Below, piece by piece: positions 16,661-25,786 of a stretch of 64,000 bases of DNA. The notes beneath the pieces are model-generated. The model saw only the letters and a program-made list of their open reading frames with translations. It ran no database searches and was not told the DNA's origin. Origin of the DNA: G965276765 sp965276825 (GTDB lineage Bacteria; Actinomycetota; Acidimicrobiia; Acidimicrobiales; Palsa-688); the NCBI GenBank assembly GCA_965276825.1, contig OZ255630.1, forward strand, positions 496,001-560,000, written 5' to 3'. Within the stretch, counting starts at the first letter, position 1. The number at the start of each line of letters is the position of its first letter. The position numbers were made by a program, and so were the translations under genes.

Positions 16661-16669
16661 GAGGGCAGA

Positions 16670-16972
16670 CTAGGACGCGACGCGCCGCATCTGCCGGCGT
16701 TCTCCGGGAACGGTGCCACCCCACACGCCGATCGCCTCCGCTCCAAGGTCGAGCGCGAAGTTGCGGCAGTCATCGCGGACGAGGCAGCCGGCGCAAACCT
16801 TGCGGGCGGCTTCGGCGGTCTGGCCCAGGACCGGGAACCAGGTGATCTCGGGATGCTCGCGGCAGGCGGCGTCGGCCTGCCATGCCGGCCGCGCGGTGAC
16901 GAGATCGAGCAGGTCGGCGACGTCGCTCACCTCGTCGCTCAGGTACCCGTAGACGCTGGCGTGGTCGGGCAT
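16670..16972 (-). CDS. WhiB-family iron-sulfur regulator
   Basis: The protein has 100 residues. The four cluster ligands are Cys37, Cys60, Cys63 and Cys69 in the C-Xn-CxxC-x5-C arrangement, followed by the GVWGGT turn and a basic C-terminal tail (PGERRQMRR), all WhiB hallmarks. WhiB proteins bind a redox-sensitive 4Fe-4S cluster and sigma factor region 4; actinophages often carry them to steer late or lysogeny promoters. The start overlaps the upstream ORF by 34 bases. Confidence 0.9.
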   Translation of the reverse strand: MPDHASVYGYLSDEVSDVADLLDLVTARPAWQADAACREHPEITWFPVLGQTAEAARKVCAGCLVRDDCRNFALDLGAEAIGVWGGTVPGERRQMRRVAS

Positions 16973-17298
16973 GGCGGTGACGGTACGACCGGTCGGACTG
17001 AAACGGTGGGACCGTCGGCGATCCGGTCACCCCAGTCGACCGCTGCGCGAATGCGGTCGGCGTCGGCGCCGTCGATGAGCCGACGGAACCGACGCTCAAG
17101 GTGGGCTATGACGTCGGCTCTGACCGCTGGGCTGAGGGTGTCGAGGTGTGCCACCCACTGCAGGTAGGCGGCGCGGCGGGTGCTGTCGTCGCTGGCCGGG
17201 TCGTCGAGGGCTCTGCGGAGGCGACGTTCGGCGGTCCGGGTGGCGGCCGGGATCGGGTCGTGGACCCGGCCTGGTCGGCGCTTCTTCCTCCGGGTCAT
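16939..17298 (-). CDS. small basic protein downstream of tape measure
   Basis: The protein has 119 residues; the ATG at 17298 overlaps the tape-measure stop (ATGA), which decides the start. The N-terminus is strongly basic (MTRRKKRRPGRVHDP), then helices with paired Arg/Leu, and an Ala/Pro/Thr tail that overlaps the WhiB start. In siphophages the next genes would be minor tail proteins of several hundred residues; this is much shorter and not recognisably one. Unknown function. Confidence 0.5.
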   Translation of the reverse strand: MTRRKKRRPGRVHDPIPAATRTAERRLRRALDDPASDDSTRRAAYLQWVAHLDTLSPAVRADVIAHLERRFRRLIDGADADRIRAAVDWGDRIADGPTVSVRPVVPSPPCPTTPASTGT

Positions 17299-20200
17299 CC
17301 GAGCCCGGCCAGCATGCGAAGGTTTTCGGCGTCGCGGGAGTCGAGCTCGGCACGGAACAGGGCGATCGTGTGCTCGGACACGTCCGCTTCGACGCTGATC
17401 TGGTAGACGGGGCTGTAGGACACGCCGGCCGTGTCGGGGCCGGGGACACGCTCGGGGCGGCCGGTGTTGTTGATCACCCCGGACATGCCGGTCGGCAGCC
17501 ACCCGCCCCGGTCCAACACTTGGAACGGCAGCGAGTTCTCGGCGGTGATCGGACCGCCGGCCGCGTAGAACCCTCGGGACAGCTCCGAGTTCCACGCTTG
17601 GATCGGGTCACCGTAGGAGCCTTTGATGTAGTCGAGCATCCAGCCGATCTGCGCGGACGGGTCTTCCGATCCGCCGTACCCGGACGGCTGGCCGGCCAGC
17701 GGATACTTCGACCACGGGTCGGCCTGGGCGATCCCATAGGCGGGATGGCCGGCCGGTTCGGTCGCCGCGTGCGACCCGCCGTTCCAGATCGTGTTGTCCC
17801 ATCCCGATTCGCGCATGCCGACCTGGTTGAGGGCTGTCCATTCCGCCCCGGTCCCCCAGCCGAAGCCCCCGGCGAGGCGCTGGCCGAGAGCCTGGTTCGA
17901 CGACGGCGACCCACCCCCACCACTGCCCCCGGCCCCGGATGTTGCGGTTGCGGCGGTGGCGGCGGTGACGTACCGGCGGATCCCGAGGAACGGCTCGTCC
18001 GCCGACGCCGCCGAGAACAGCGGGCTGATCTGCACGTCGGTGCCCGTGTACGGGGCTTGGATGACCTCGCCGTTCCCGATGTACATGACCACGTGGGCGT
18101 TCGGGCCCGACGCCCCCGGCTGCCCGTAGAAGATGGCATCCCCGGGCCGCAACAGGCCCACATCGTTCTTCCAGTCGCCGTCGGCGCCGACCGGGACACC
18201 CTCACCGAACTGCTGGGTGGTGTCACGGCCCACGTTGACGCCGATCTCCCGGTAGACGGCCTGGATGAGCCCGGAGCAGTCGATCCCGGCCATCGACTCG
18301 CCGCCATAGGCGTACGGCACCCCCAGGAACTTCATGGCGTCGGCGATCAGCGCCGCGATCGAACCGGTCGCCCCGCCGCCCGACGTCTGCTGTTTTCCGG
18401 TCAGGTAGCCCTCGACCTGGCCGAACAGCTTGTTGACCATCCCTTCGGTCAACGGTCCCAGCGCGCCGGACAGGCCCGACGCCACCTTGTCCATCGTCGC
18501 CTTCTCCGGGGCCAGAACCGCCGACACTCCCTTCCGTTCGATCGTGCCGAGCAGACCGCCGACCGCGTTGAGGCCGCCCTTGACCGCCCCGACGACCCCC
18601 GACGCGATCGACGAGACCGCCCCGCCCAGGTCGCCGATGATCCCGCCGCCGGCCATGCCGGGCATTCCGACCGTGCCGATCGCGTTCGAGATCAGGGCGT
18701 GCGCGTTGGCCCGGTACTTCGGGTCGGTCGGGATCACGAACTCGGGGAACGCCGGGTTGCCTTCCCCGACGACCACCGTCGGGCCTTTCGTCATGAACCC
18801 GGCGCCGATCGTTCCCCCGTCGGCAGCATGCGACGGTCCTCCGGCGGCCGCAGCACCGGACCCGCCGGAGAACGCGACGGTGCCCAGTTTCGCCACCAGG
18901 TTGTCGCCCAACCCGAGATCGGAGGCGACCTTGTCGACGAAACCGATGAAATCGTTGATGACCCGGATGACCGAGTTGATGTCGCTGGCCACGTTTTTCC
19001 CGACCGCCAACCACACGTTGTGCACGAACCCGGTCAGGTCACCCCACGCCGAGGCGATCGTGCCGATGATCCCGTTCCCGGATTTCGCCGACCCCCAAAT
19101 GGTGGTCACCCACGACTCGAAGCTCGTCCACTGCCTGCTCAGCCATCCGGCCACGCCCGTCCAGGCGTCCTCGATCGCGCCGGAGTTGCCGAACACCGCC
19201 GACCAGACCGCCGCGACCGGTCCGGTGATCGCCTGCCATGCCGCCGACGCGACATGCACGAACCCGCCCCACACGTTGGACAGCCATCCCGACAGGGCCG
19301 ACCAGGTGGTGTGGATGGTCCCGGAGGCGCCGAACAGGGCGTCCCAGGTGACGGCGATCGGCGCGGTCGTCGACCGCCAAGACCCGGCGGCGGCCGCGGC
19401 GAACGTCGACCATGCGGCGGACAGCCATCCTGACGTGGCGGACCAGACAGTCCGGATCAGTCCGGCCGGTCCGAACAGGGCATCCCAGATGGTGCGGACC
19501 GGTCCGGTGATCGCCTGCCATGCCGCCGAGGCGGTCCCGGCGAACGTGGACCATGACCCGGTCAGCCACGACGACACCGCCTGCCAGGTCGACCGGACGA
19601 CACCGGCCGGGCCGAACACGTCGTCCCACAATCTGACGACCGGCGCGGTGATCGCCTGCCACGCCTGGGTGGTGGTCGACGCGAACGCCGACCAGGCGGC
19701 GGTGAGCGCCCCGGCCACGGTTGTCCACAGGGCGGACAGGTTGGATGTGGACGTCGACAGGTTGGAGATGGCGGTGACCGCGTCGGTGAGCGCCGGCGCC
19801 AACCATTGGGTGACAGCCAGCGCAACTTTGGCGGCCAGCTCGACGAGCGGGGCCAACGCTGCAGTCGTCGCCACCTGCAACAGCAAGGAGGCAGCGACGA
19901 GCTTGCCGACCGCGAGGAGCAGGGGTTCCAAGGCGATCACGAGCTGCGCCAACGTTGGCAGAAGCTGCCGCATCGTCGGCAGCAGCTGGATGAGCGCCTG
20001 GCCGAGCGCCTGGCCGAGCATGGCAGTGAGCTGAGCGACGACCGGTCCAAGCGTTCGAAGCGCGGGGCCCAGGTCCGAGACCAGCGCGGTGAAGACTTGG
20101 CGGAGCGGGCCGAGAATCGACGCCAGTGCCTGGGCCAGACCGGTTCCGAGGATGACGATGACCGGGGCTAGCGTGTTTCCCAGGATCGTCAGGCCGGGAG

Positions 20201-22586
20201 TCAGGGCTCCAACGACCGCGCCGATTGCTTTCAGGAGGCTGTCGAAGACTGGCAGTTCGGCGTCGCCGAGAGGGTGCAGGGCAACGAGGATGCCGCCAAC
20301 ATCATGGAACAGGTCGCCGAGGAGCCGGCCGATCACCGGGGCTTCCTTCTCGACGTAGGCGATGAACTGCTGAAACCCCGACGACCCGGCCAGCGACTGC
20401 CCGAAACGGGCGAAGCTCTGAGCGAGCGAGTCGATCCCGCCGCCCAACACCCGGGAGAACGGGGCGAACGCCTCCACGATCCCCGCGAATCCTTGGCCGA
20501 GCGACACGAACGCCCGGCCGAAGGTGCTGATCGCCAGCGGCGCCTCCGCAACCAGGAACGACAGGAACGGGCCGGCCGACGCGAGCGCACGGTTGAACAC
20601 CGGCTCCAACCCTTGCAAGGCGCCGAGGCTGGCCCGGATCAGCGGGCCCAGCTCGGAGAACAGGCGGGACACGCCGCCCAACGCCGACTCGAAGATGGCG
20701 AACAGTTGCGGCTGGAACTCCGCCGAGAACGACTTGTACCCGGCCTTGAAGTCAAGAAGGGCCCGGGCAGCGGTCGCCTGAGTGGGAGTGAGTTTCGCCC
20801 ATGCTTGCGCCTCGGTGTTCAACGCGGTCGACATCGCCGCCGACCCGGTCACCGCCTGGGTGTAGGTGCGTTCCGCCACCGCCAACGCCCCCGCCGCCTG
20901 CTGCTGGGAGCGGACCGAGTTCGCGATCGACTGGTCGTACGCCTGCTGCGCGTTCCGCAGGCCGCCCAGCGCTTGAGTCTGGGCCCGGGCCGAGTTCTGC
21001 GACGACACCGCGTACGCCCGCTCGGCGGCGTCCAAGCTGAGAAGCGCCGACTTCTGCTGCTCCGCCTGGGTGACCACCGAGTTCTTGTAGGTTTCGTGCG
21101 CCTGGGTCAGCGTCTGCGATGCCAGTGTCTGCTGCTCGGACCGGGTGACAACCCCGTTGTGGTAGGACTGCTCGGCCTGGTCGAGAGTGAGAACCGCCGA
21201 CTTCTGCTGGTTCGTGTTGTTGGTGATCGTGTTGTTGTAGGCGTCCTGGGCCTGCTGCAACGACAGCTGGGCGGCGGTCCGCTGGGTGGCCGTCAGCGTC
21301 GCCGACGACATCGTCTGGTTGTACGAGTTCTGGGCCTGCTCCAACGTGATCAGCGCCGACTGGTTCTGCTGGGCGTTGCTCGTCTGCACGTTGGTGTACT
21401 GCTGTTGGGCTTGCGCCAAGCTCAGCTGCGCCGATTCCTGCTGCTGCTGGAAGGCGATCACCGCGTTCTGGTAGGTCTCCTCCGCGGTGGCCAGACTGTC
21501 GACCGCCGCCTCGTGCGCTTGGGCGCGGCTGATCGAGTTCTGCGTGTACGTCTGCTCCGCCTGGTCCAACGTCTGCTGCGCCTGCTGCTGCTGCTGGGTG
21601 CGGGAGATGACCCCGTTGTTGTACGACTGCTCGGCCAGGTCCAACGTCTGCTGCGCCGACTGCTGCTGCTGCTCGGAAGAGATCATCGTGTTCGAGTAGG
21701 ACTGACGGGCCGACTGGAGCTGCTGGAACGCCTGTTGCTGCTGCTGGGCGGACACGACCGTCGCTGCGCCCGCCTGCTGCTGGGCGGCGGTGATCGTCGT
21801 GACCGCAGAGGTCACCGCCGAGAACGCCGGTGCGGCCACCAACGCCACTGCGCCCAGACCACCGGCCAGACCGGTCGTCAACGACAGCAGACCGCCGAGC
21901 GCCGCGGTCGCCCCAGCGGCAATCGGGATCAACGCCGGAGCGACCCCGGCCAAGATTTGGGTCAGCCCGGACATGCCGCCCGACGCGCCCGACGCCGCCG
22001 AACCCAAACCCCCCAGCCCGCCGGACCCGCCGGACCCGGACGCGTCGTCGGCCGCCGTTTTCACCCGGTTCAGGTCCGACTCGGTGCTGCCCGTGTCGAC
22101 ACCGACCTTGGCCTTGTCGTCGCGGGCGCCGAACGCTTCGAGTTTCACCTCCAACTCGTCGATCTGCGCCCGGGTGTCCTCTACACCGGCCAGAGTGACC
22201 GTCGGCTCGTACACCTCGGTGTTCAGCCGGTTCGCCTCCAACCGCAAATCGTCCAGCGCCGCCTTGGCCTCCTGGTCGTTGGCCGACACGTTGATGTCGT
22301 AGACCCGGTTGGTCAACTCGTCGATCTTGACGATGTTCGCGTCCAGCTTGGCCTGCAAGTCGGCATCGTTAGCGTCCAACGTCGGACTGAACTTCTGGTC
22401 GCCGAACGTCTTGAGAATGTCCCGGCGCGACGCCACCTTCTGATCGAGGCCGAACGTGTCCGCGTCGACCTTCACCGTCTGATCGGTGCCCTGCATGTCC
22501 GACGAGAGCTTCCCGTCCAACTCGTCACGGAACATCGACAGGTCCGGACGGATCGTCACGAAGGCGGAGGCGATCGCCTCAGACAC
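17295..22586 (-). CDS. phage tape-measure protein with lysin domains
   Basis: The protein has 1,763 residues. The GTG at 22586 has GAGGTG just upstream and is preferred over an earlier in-frame ATG. The N-terminus (AIASAFVTIRPDLSMFRDEL) and the coiled-coil region are typical of siphovirus tape measures. Hydrophobic segments follow at about residues 215-270. About 12 Gln-rich repeats of roughly 25 residues precede long helical regions with Trp-rich repeats (SAAWQAITGPV). Near residues 1,405-1,540 there is an NlpC/P60 domain with catalytic Cys in GIDCSGLI and a following His; near 1,570-1,680 a lysozyme/transglycosylase-like domain (MRESGWDNTIWNG, with AYGIAQ). Both would cut peptidoglycan during DNA entry. 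The gene is intact, although most other virion genes are gone. Confidence 0.9.
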   Translation of the reverse strand: MSEAIASAFVTIRPDLSMFRDELDGKLSSDMQGTDQTVKVDADTFGLDQKVASRRDILKTFGDQKFSPTLDANDADLQAKLDANIVKIDELTNRVYDINVSANDQEAKAALDDLRLEANRLNTEVYEPTVTLAGVEDTRAQIDELEVKLEAFGARDDKAKVGVDTGSTESDLNRVKTAADDASGSGGSGGLGGLGSAASGASGGMSGLTQILAGVAPALIPIAAGATAALGGLLSLTTGLAGGLGAVALVAAPAFSAVTSAVTTITAAQQQAGAATVVSAQQQQQAFQQLQSARQSYSNTMISSEQQQQSAQQTLDLAEQSYNNGVISRTQQQQQAQQTLDQAEQTYTQNSISRAQAHEAAVDSLATAEETYQNAVIAFQQQQESAQLSLAQAQQQYTNVQTSNAQQNQSALITLEQAQNSYNQTMSSATLTATQRTAAQLSLQQAQDAYNNTITNNTNQQKSAVLTLDQAEQSYHNGVVTRSEQQTLASQTLTQAHETYKNSVVTQAEQQKSALLSLDAAERAYAVSSQNSARAQTQALGGLRNAQQAYDQSIANSVRSQQQAAGALAVAERTYTQAVTGSAAMSTALNTEAQAWAKLTPTQATAARALLDFKAGYKSFSAEFQPQLFAIFESALGGVSRLFSELGPLIRASLGALQGLEPVFNRALASAGPFLSFLVAEAPLAISTFGRAFVSLGQGFAGIVEAFAPFSRVLGGGIDSLAQSFARFGQSLAGSSGFQQFIAYVEKEAPVIGRLLGDLFHDVGGILVALHPLGDAELPVFDSLLKAIGAVVGALTPGLTILGNTLAPVIVILGTGLAQALASILGPLRQVFTALVSDLGPALRTLGPVVAQLTAMLGQALGQALIQLLPTMRQLLPTLAQLVIALEPLLLAVGKLVAASLLLQVATTAALAPLVELAAKVALAVTQWLAPALTDAVTAISNLSTSTSNLSALWTTVAGALTAAWSAFASTTTQAWQAITAPVVRLWDDVFGPAGVVRSTWQAVSSWLTGSWSTFAGTASAAWQAITGPVRTIWDALFGPAGLIRTVWSATSGWLSAAWSTFAAAAAGSWRSTTAPIAVTWDALFGASGTIHTTWSALSGWLSNVWGGFVHVASAAWQAITGPVAAVWSAVFGNSGAIEDAWTGVAGWLSRQWTSFESWVTTIWGSAKSGNGIIGTIASAWGDLTGFVHNVWLAVGKNVASDINSVIRVINDFIGFVDKVASDLGLGDNLVAKLGTVAFSGGSGAAAAGGPSHAADGGTIGAGFMTKGPTVVVGEGNPAFPEFVIPTDPKYRANAHALISNAIGTVGMPGMAGGGIIGDLGGAVSSIASGVVGAVKGGLNAVGGLLGTIERKGVSAVLAPEKATMDKVASGLSGALGPLTEGMVNKLFGQVEGYLTGKQQTSGGGATGSIAALIADAMKFLGVPYAYGGESMAGIDCSGLIQAVYREIGVNVGRDTTQQFGEGVPVGADGDWKNDVGLLRPGDAIFYGQPGASGPNAHVVMYIGNGEVIQAPYTGTDVQISPLFSAASADEPFLGIRRYVTAATAATATSGAGGSGGGGSPSSNQALGQRLAGGFGWGTGAEWTALNQVGMRESGWDNTIWNGGSHAATEPAGHPAYGIAQADPWSKYPLAGQPSGYGGSEDPSAQIGWMLDYIKGSYGDPIQAWNSELSRGFYAAGGPITAENSLPFQVLDRGGWLPTGMSGVINNTGRPERVPGPDTAGVSYSPVYQISVEADVSEHTIALFRAELDSRDAENLRMLAGLG
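20845..21775 (-). repeat. about 12 Gln-rich 25-residue repeats in the tape measure
   Basis: Each unit has the form QQQxxAxxTLDQAEQSYNNGV with variations (for example SALLSLDAAERAY, SQTLTQAHETY). The nucleotide copies are diverged, but CTGCTGCTG-type runs recur. Periodicity of about 75 bp corresponds to a helical hairpin or coiled-coil heptad pattern. Copy number would set tail length. Confidence 0.75.
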
Positions 22587-22658
22587 AACGCACCTCGGGA
22601 GCAAGGAATGACATCCCTGTAATTCTCCCACAGCCGATCTCGGTTGCCAACCCCCGAC

Positions 22659-22886
22659 TCAAAGTCGAATCGCTCCGGCCTGCTCGGGTTCCACCCAGTG
22701 CGCCCGGCCGTCCGAGCCGACCCTCATCAGGTCGAGCTGATCCATCAGCTTCACATCGCTGGTCACCAAGATCAGCCGGTCCCTGTTCGCCGCCGTCTCC
22801 GGATCGAGCGTGGTGCCGACGCAAGCACCGTTCACGCTTCGGTTGTTGAAACACGGCTTGTAGGCGGGAAACCGTCCGCCGGTCAT
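22659..22886 (-). CDS. 75-residue protein between terminase and tape measure
   Basis: ATG at 22886 overlaps the terminase stop (ATGA). Contains FPAYKPCFNNRSVNGACVGT and a predicted beta-strand segment DRLILVTSDVKLMDQLDLM; ends AGAIRL. No family is recognised. It occupies the place where portal, protease, capsid and tail genes would normally be, so it could be an unrelated small gene or a remnant. Confidence 0.5.
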   Translation of the reverse strand: MTGGRFPAYKPCFNNRSVNGACVGTTLDPETAANRDRLILVTSDVKLMDQLDLMRVGSDGRAHWVEPEQAGAIRL

Positions 22887-24319
22887 CTGCCACGGCGGCG
22901 CCCGAAGAACAGAGCATCCAGCGTCTTCGCGTCCTGAACCTGAGCGGCGGCCACTGACCGTCCATCGGCGATAGGTGGCTCGCCACCTGTCGGGACTGTC
23001 TTGTCGTAGGCGACGTGACGGGCCCGTCCGCCAGACGACGCAAACCGGGACGAGCCGTCCGACAAGACGACCATCCGCCGCGCACCGCCCGACATCAGCG
23101 CTGACACGGCCCATACCAGGGCGTCGACTCGGTCCGGGGAGCGGCCGACGCCGGGCGTCCACGACGTCATCTGCGCCTCCAGCTCCCCGTGGACACCGAC
23201 GTGGTGCAGGCGGCCCTGCTCGGCCAGCGCGGCCACCGGCTCGGCCCGGACCTGCTTACCCCTCGAGGCATGAACTTTGCGGACCGGGAGGTCAGGAGCA
23301 GCCTGGCGGAGCGTCGCCTCCACCATGTCGCCGCCCTGGTTCACCTCGGCCACCACCCGATCGGCGTTCCACCGGGCGAACGTCGACGCCACCATCGACG
23401 CCCAGCGCTGCGGCGTGTACCGGCCCGACCGGTCATCAAGCACGAAGTAGTGCGCCCCAGCGCCGCTGCCGACAACGCCGACCACCACGATGCCGGTCTC
23501 ATCCGATGCCTCGCCGAAACTGACCGCCGGGTCGACGCCGACCACGATCCGGTCCATCTCCGGCGGCTCGTCCACCCTCGACTCGTCGATCTGCTCGAAG
23601 CTCCACAAGGCGCCTTCGACCTGCTCGAGCAGCTCGCCGTCCAGCTCCTGACGGCCGAGACGGGTACCGGCATAACGGGCTTCGAGCTCGGCCAGGGCCG
23701 TCGCCGACAGGTTGGCGGCGTTGTCCGACGTCCGACCCCGAGTCGCCGTCACCGAGCCGTCGGTCCTGCTCACCAGGTTCTTGACCAGTGATGTCGGGCG
23801 GGGGGTGGTGGCCACGATCACCTTGGCCGGGTCGATCCGCACCGCAGGCATGAGCCCCTCGTGCCAGGCGCTCGGATACCGCCACGAGGCGAGCTCGTCG
23901 CACCATGCGCCGGCCAGATTCAGGCCGCGCAGACGGTCGGGCTCGTCAGCAGACCGGAGGTAGATCCTCGAGCCCGACGACAACCGGATCTCGCCGAGGG
24001 AGCGCACGTAGTGCGTGATCTCCCCCTTCAACGCACAGCGCACCAGACCCGAAGGTCCCTCGGCGCAGACGTCTCTCGCCGAGCCGAACGTCGGAGCGAC
24101 CACTGCCCAGTCCGTTCCCGGATTCGACTGGGCCTGGGCAAGGAGCCATTCGGCCGCCGACCGTGTCTTCCCCCAGCCACGTCCGGCGAGCACCAGCCAG
24201 ATCGACCAGTCGCCGTCAGGAGGGAGCTGCTCCGGTCGGGCTTGGGTGAGCCACGGCCGGGCAGGCGGGGGACGGAACCGGCTGGCCGCCGAACCGAGGT
24301 AGCCGGTCAAGATTGCCAC
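22883..24319 (-). CDS. terminase large subunit
   Basis: The protein has 478 residues from a GTG start. ATPase motor: Walker A LAGRGWGKTRSAAEW near residue 46 and a Walker-B-like AWCDELASW. Nuclease domain (RNase H fold): VVGVDPAVSF, then VVAEVNQGGDMV, and the C-terminal DRVDALVWAVSAL. This is the GTA/HK97-like DNA-packaging branch. Length is complete and all key residues are present, so the enzyme could be functional for DNA cutting and translocation, but no portal is encoded in the element. It is transcribed after the resolvase with a 19-bp gap. Confidence 0.92.
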   Translation of the reverse strand: MAILTGYLGSAASRFRPPPARPWLTQARPEQLPPDGDWSIWLVLAGRGWGKTRSAAEWLLAQAQSNPGTDWAVVAPTFGSARDVCAEGPSGLVRCALKGEITHYVRSLGEIRLSSGSRIYLRSADEPDRLRGLNLAGAWCDELASWRYPSAWHEGLMPAVRIDPAKVIVATTPRPTSLVKNLVSRTDGSVTATRGRTSDNAANLSATALAELEARYAGTRLGRQELDGELLEQVEGALWSFEQIDESRVDEPPEMDRIVVGVDPAVSFGEASDETGIVVVGVVGSGAGAHYFVLDDRSGRYTPQRWASMVASTFARWNADRVVAEVNQGGDMVEATLRQAAPDLPVRKVHASRGKQVRAEPVAALAEQGRLHHVGVHGELEAQMTSWTPGVGRSPDRVDALVWAVSALMSGGARRMVVLSDGSSRFASSGGRARHVAYDKTVPTGGEPPIADGRSVAAAQVQDAKTLDALFFGRRRGR

Positions 24320-24338
24320 CCGGCCGGCAAGAGAGGTG

Positions 24339-25004
24339 TCAGGTCTGCTGGAGGACCGCCCGCACCGTGGACGGATGCCACTGCGTTCCGCCCTGCGACG
24401 TCGGGATGGCGTCGGCGTTCAACGCCTTCGCTATGGCACCCAGGCTGGCTCCTGCGGCCCGCTCCCGGCCGATTCGGGAGATCACCCGGTCCGGCAGGTT
24501 GCGGGGCCTGCCGAGGCGCACCCCGGCCGCCCTCTTTGCCGCCAGGCCGTCCTTGGTCCGCTGAGAGATCAGCTCGCGCTCGAACTCGGCGAACGAGGCG
24601 AGCATCTGGGCCATCAGCCGGCCAGACGGCGTGGTCATGTCGAAGTCCGAGTCGAGGACCACGATCGCCCAACCGTTCTTCTGCGCCTGCTGCATGAGGT
24701 TGGCGAAGTCGACCAACGACCTGCTCAGCCGGTCCAGCTTCGACACGACCAGCGCCTCGGCACCGCCGGCCTCGATCATCGCCACAGCCGCCGCAAGCGA
24801 CTCCCGGCCCTTGGTCGACTTCGCTGAGACACCACGGTCCTCGAGGACCGTGACCAGCTCCCAGCCCTTCGACGCAGCGGCCGACTCGATCGCCGAACGC
24901 TGCGCCGCCAGCCCAGCACCGCTGTCGACCTGCTCGGCGGTAGACACTCGCAGGTAGCCGACAACTCGAGTTCCACGCCTTGGGCTCACCCCCATATCGT
25001 ACAC
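24339..25004 (-). CDS. small serine recombinase (resolvase/invertase)
   Basis: The protein has 221 residues with catalytic Ser21 (YLRVSTAEQ) and the rest of the resolvase domain, including VVSKLDRLSRSLVDF, plus SGRLMAQMLASFAEFERELI. The C-terminal 50 residues form an HTH (ASLGAIAKALNADAIPTSQG) as in Tn3/Hin enzymes. It lies between the putative small and large terminase genes, an unusual place. A 6-bp inverted repeat at 25001-25022, just upstream of its start, could be its binding site. Role may be inversion, dimer resolution or domestication by the phage. No transposase is present. Confidence 0.85.
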   Translation of the reverse strand: MYDMGVSPRRGTRVVGYLRVSTAEQVDSGAGLAAQRSAIESAAASKGWELVTVLEDRGVSAKSTKGRESLAAAVAMIEAGGAEALVVSKLDRLSRSLVDFANLMQQAQKNGWAIVVLDSDFDMTTPSGRLMAQMLASFAEFERELISQRTKDGLAAKRAAGVRLGRPRNLPDRVISRIGRERAAGASLGAIAKALNADAIPTSQGGTQWHPSTVRAVLQQT

Positions 25005-25022
25005 CAGATGATCCTTTGGTGT
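25001..25022. promoter_or_regulatory. short inverted repeat before the resolvase
   Basis: ACACCA (25001-25006) and TGGTGT (25017-25022), overlapping the resolvase start region. Small serine recombinases bind dimeric sites of this kind and repress themselves. Weak, since the arms are only 6 bases. Confidence 0.3.
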
Positions 25023-25148
25023 CTAGGTATTGTTGTACGCCGCTGGCGAGCCTGTGGACAACGTGCGTCGAGCACTGACTCGGCGCACGGACAAGGATCT
25101 CGGTCGCCTCCGGCCCGACCGGCTCCGTAGCTTGGGCCACTAGGCGGC

Positions 25149-25748
25149 TCACGACGCCGCGTCCAGCGCCTCGAGCTCGGATGCCACCCACGAACGCACC
25201 TCGACCACCTGCGGGTCCAGGCCGGCGCGAGCCAGCACCCGCTCGATCACCACGGCCATCGCCGCCCCCTGCTGCTCCGTGAGCCGCACCACCCGCTCCT
25301 CCAGGCCGAGACGGGTCAGGTCCGCCAGCAGGCGATGCTGGGCTGCCATCGCCTCCGTGAAGAGCCGGACCACGGCCCGGGCCTGCTCCGCGCCGAAGTT
25401 GTCCGTGGCCACGAAGTCGGTCAGCTCGGAGACACGCTCCTCGCACACCTCCAGCCACGCCTTGCCCTTCGCTCCGAGAGCCAGCAGCTCGAGCACCGGG
25501 TTGCCCAACGGTGCCGGCTCGCCGAGACGGTCGAGAAGGGCGACGGCCTCGGCACGCACCTTCTGCGACGAGGCGGACGCCAAGTGGCTGGGCGACATGC
25601 CACCGTGGAGCTTGCAGCGCCCGAAGCCAACGTGGGCAGTTCCCCAGCCCGCAGGGCGCCCGCACTGGCTGCCGGCCCTGGTTCGGGCACCGCAGTGGCG
25701 GCTGTCATGGGCAGGATGCGGGTCGGTCGCGGTCATGGACGGTGGCAT
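25149..25748 (-). CDS. probable small terminase-like protein with zinc motif
   Basis: The protein has 199 residues. AAGGAGG lies 9 bases before the first ATG (25748), which decides the start. The N-terminus has CGARTRAGSQCGRPAGWGT followed by GRCKLHGG, a Cys/His cluster frequent in actinophage proteins encoded upstream of the large terminase. The rest is helical (VRLFTEAMAAQHRLLADLTR). The role in packaging is inferred from position and family habit; a DNA-binding protein of another kind is possible. Confidence 0.6.
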   Translation of the reverse strand: MPPSMTATDPHPAHDSRHCGARTRAGSQCGRPAGWGTAHVGFGRCKLHGGMSPSHLASASSQKVRAEAVALLDRLGEPAPLGNPVLELLALGAKGKAWLEVCEERVSELTDFVATDNFGAEQARAVVRLFTEAMAAQHRLLADLTRLGLEERVVRLTEQQGAAMAVVIERVLARAGLDPQVVEVRSWVASELEALDAAS

Positions 25749-25786
25749 CCGGATGGGCCTCCTTGTGGCGGTTTGGGCGGATTTCG

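Noticed and set aside
20845..21775. CRISPR-like repeats
   Set aside because: The repeats are coding, diverged at nucleotide level, and lack spacers; they form the tape-measure repeat.
17148..22622. Long plus-strand frames opposite the tape measure
   Set aside because: They lack domains and are explained by codon bias of the minus-strand gene.
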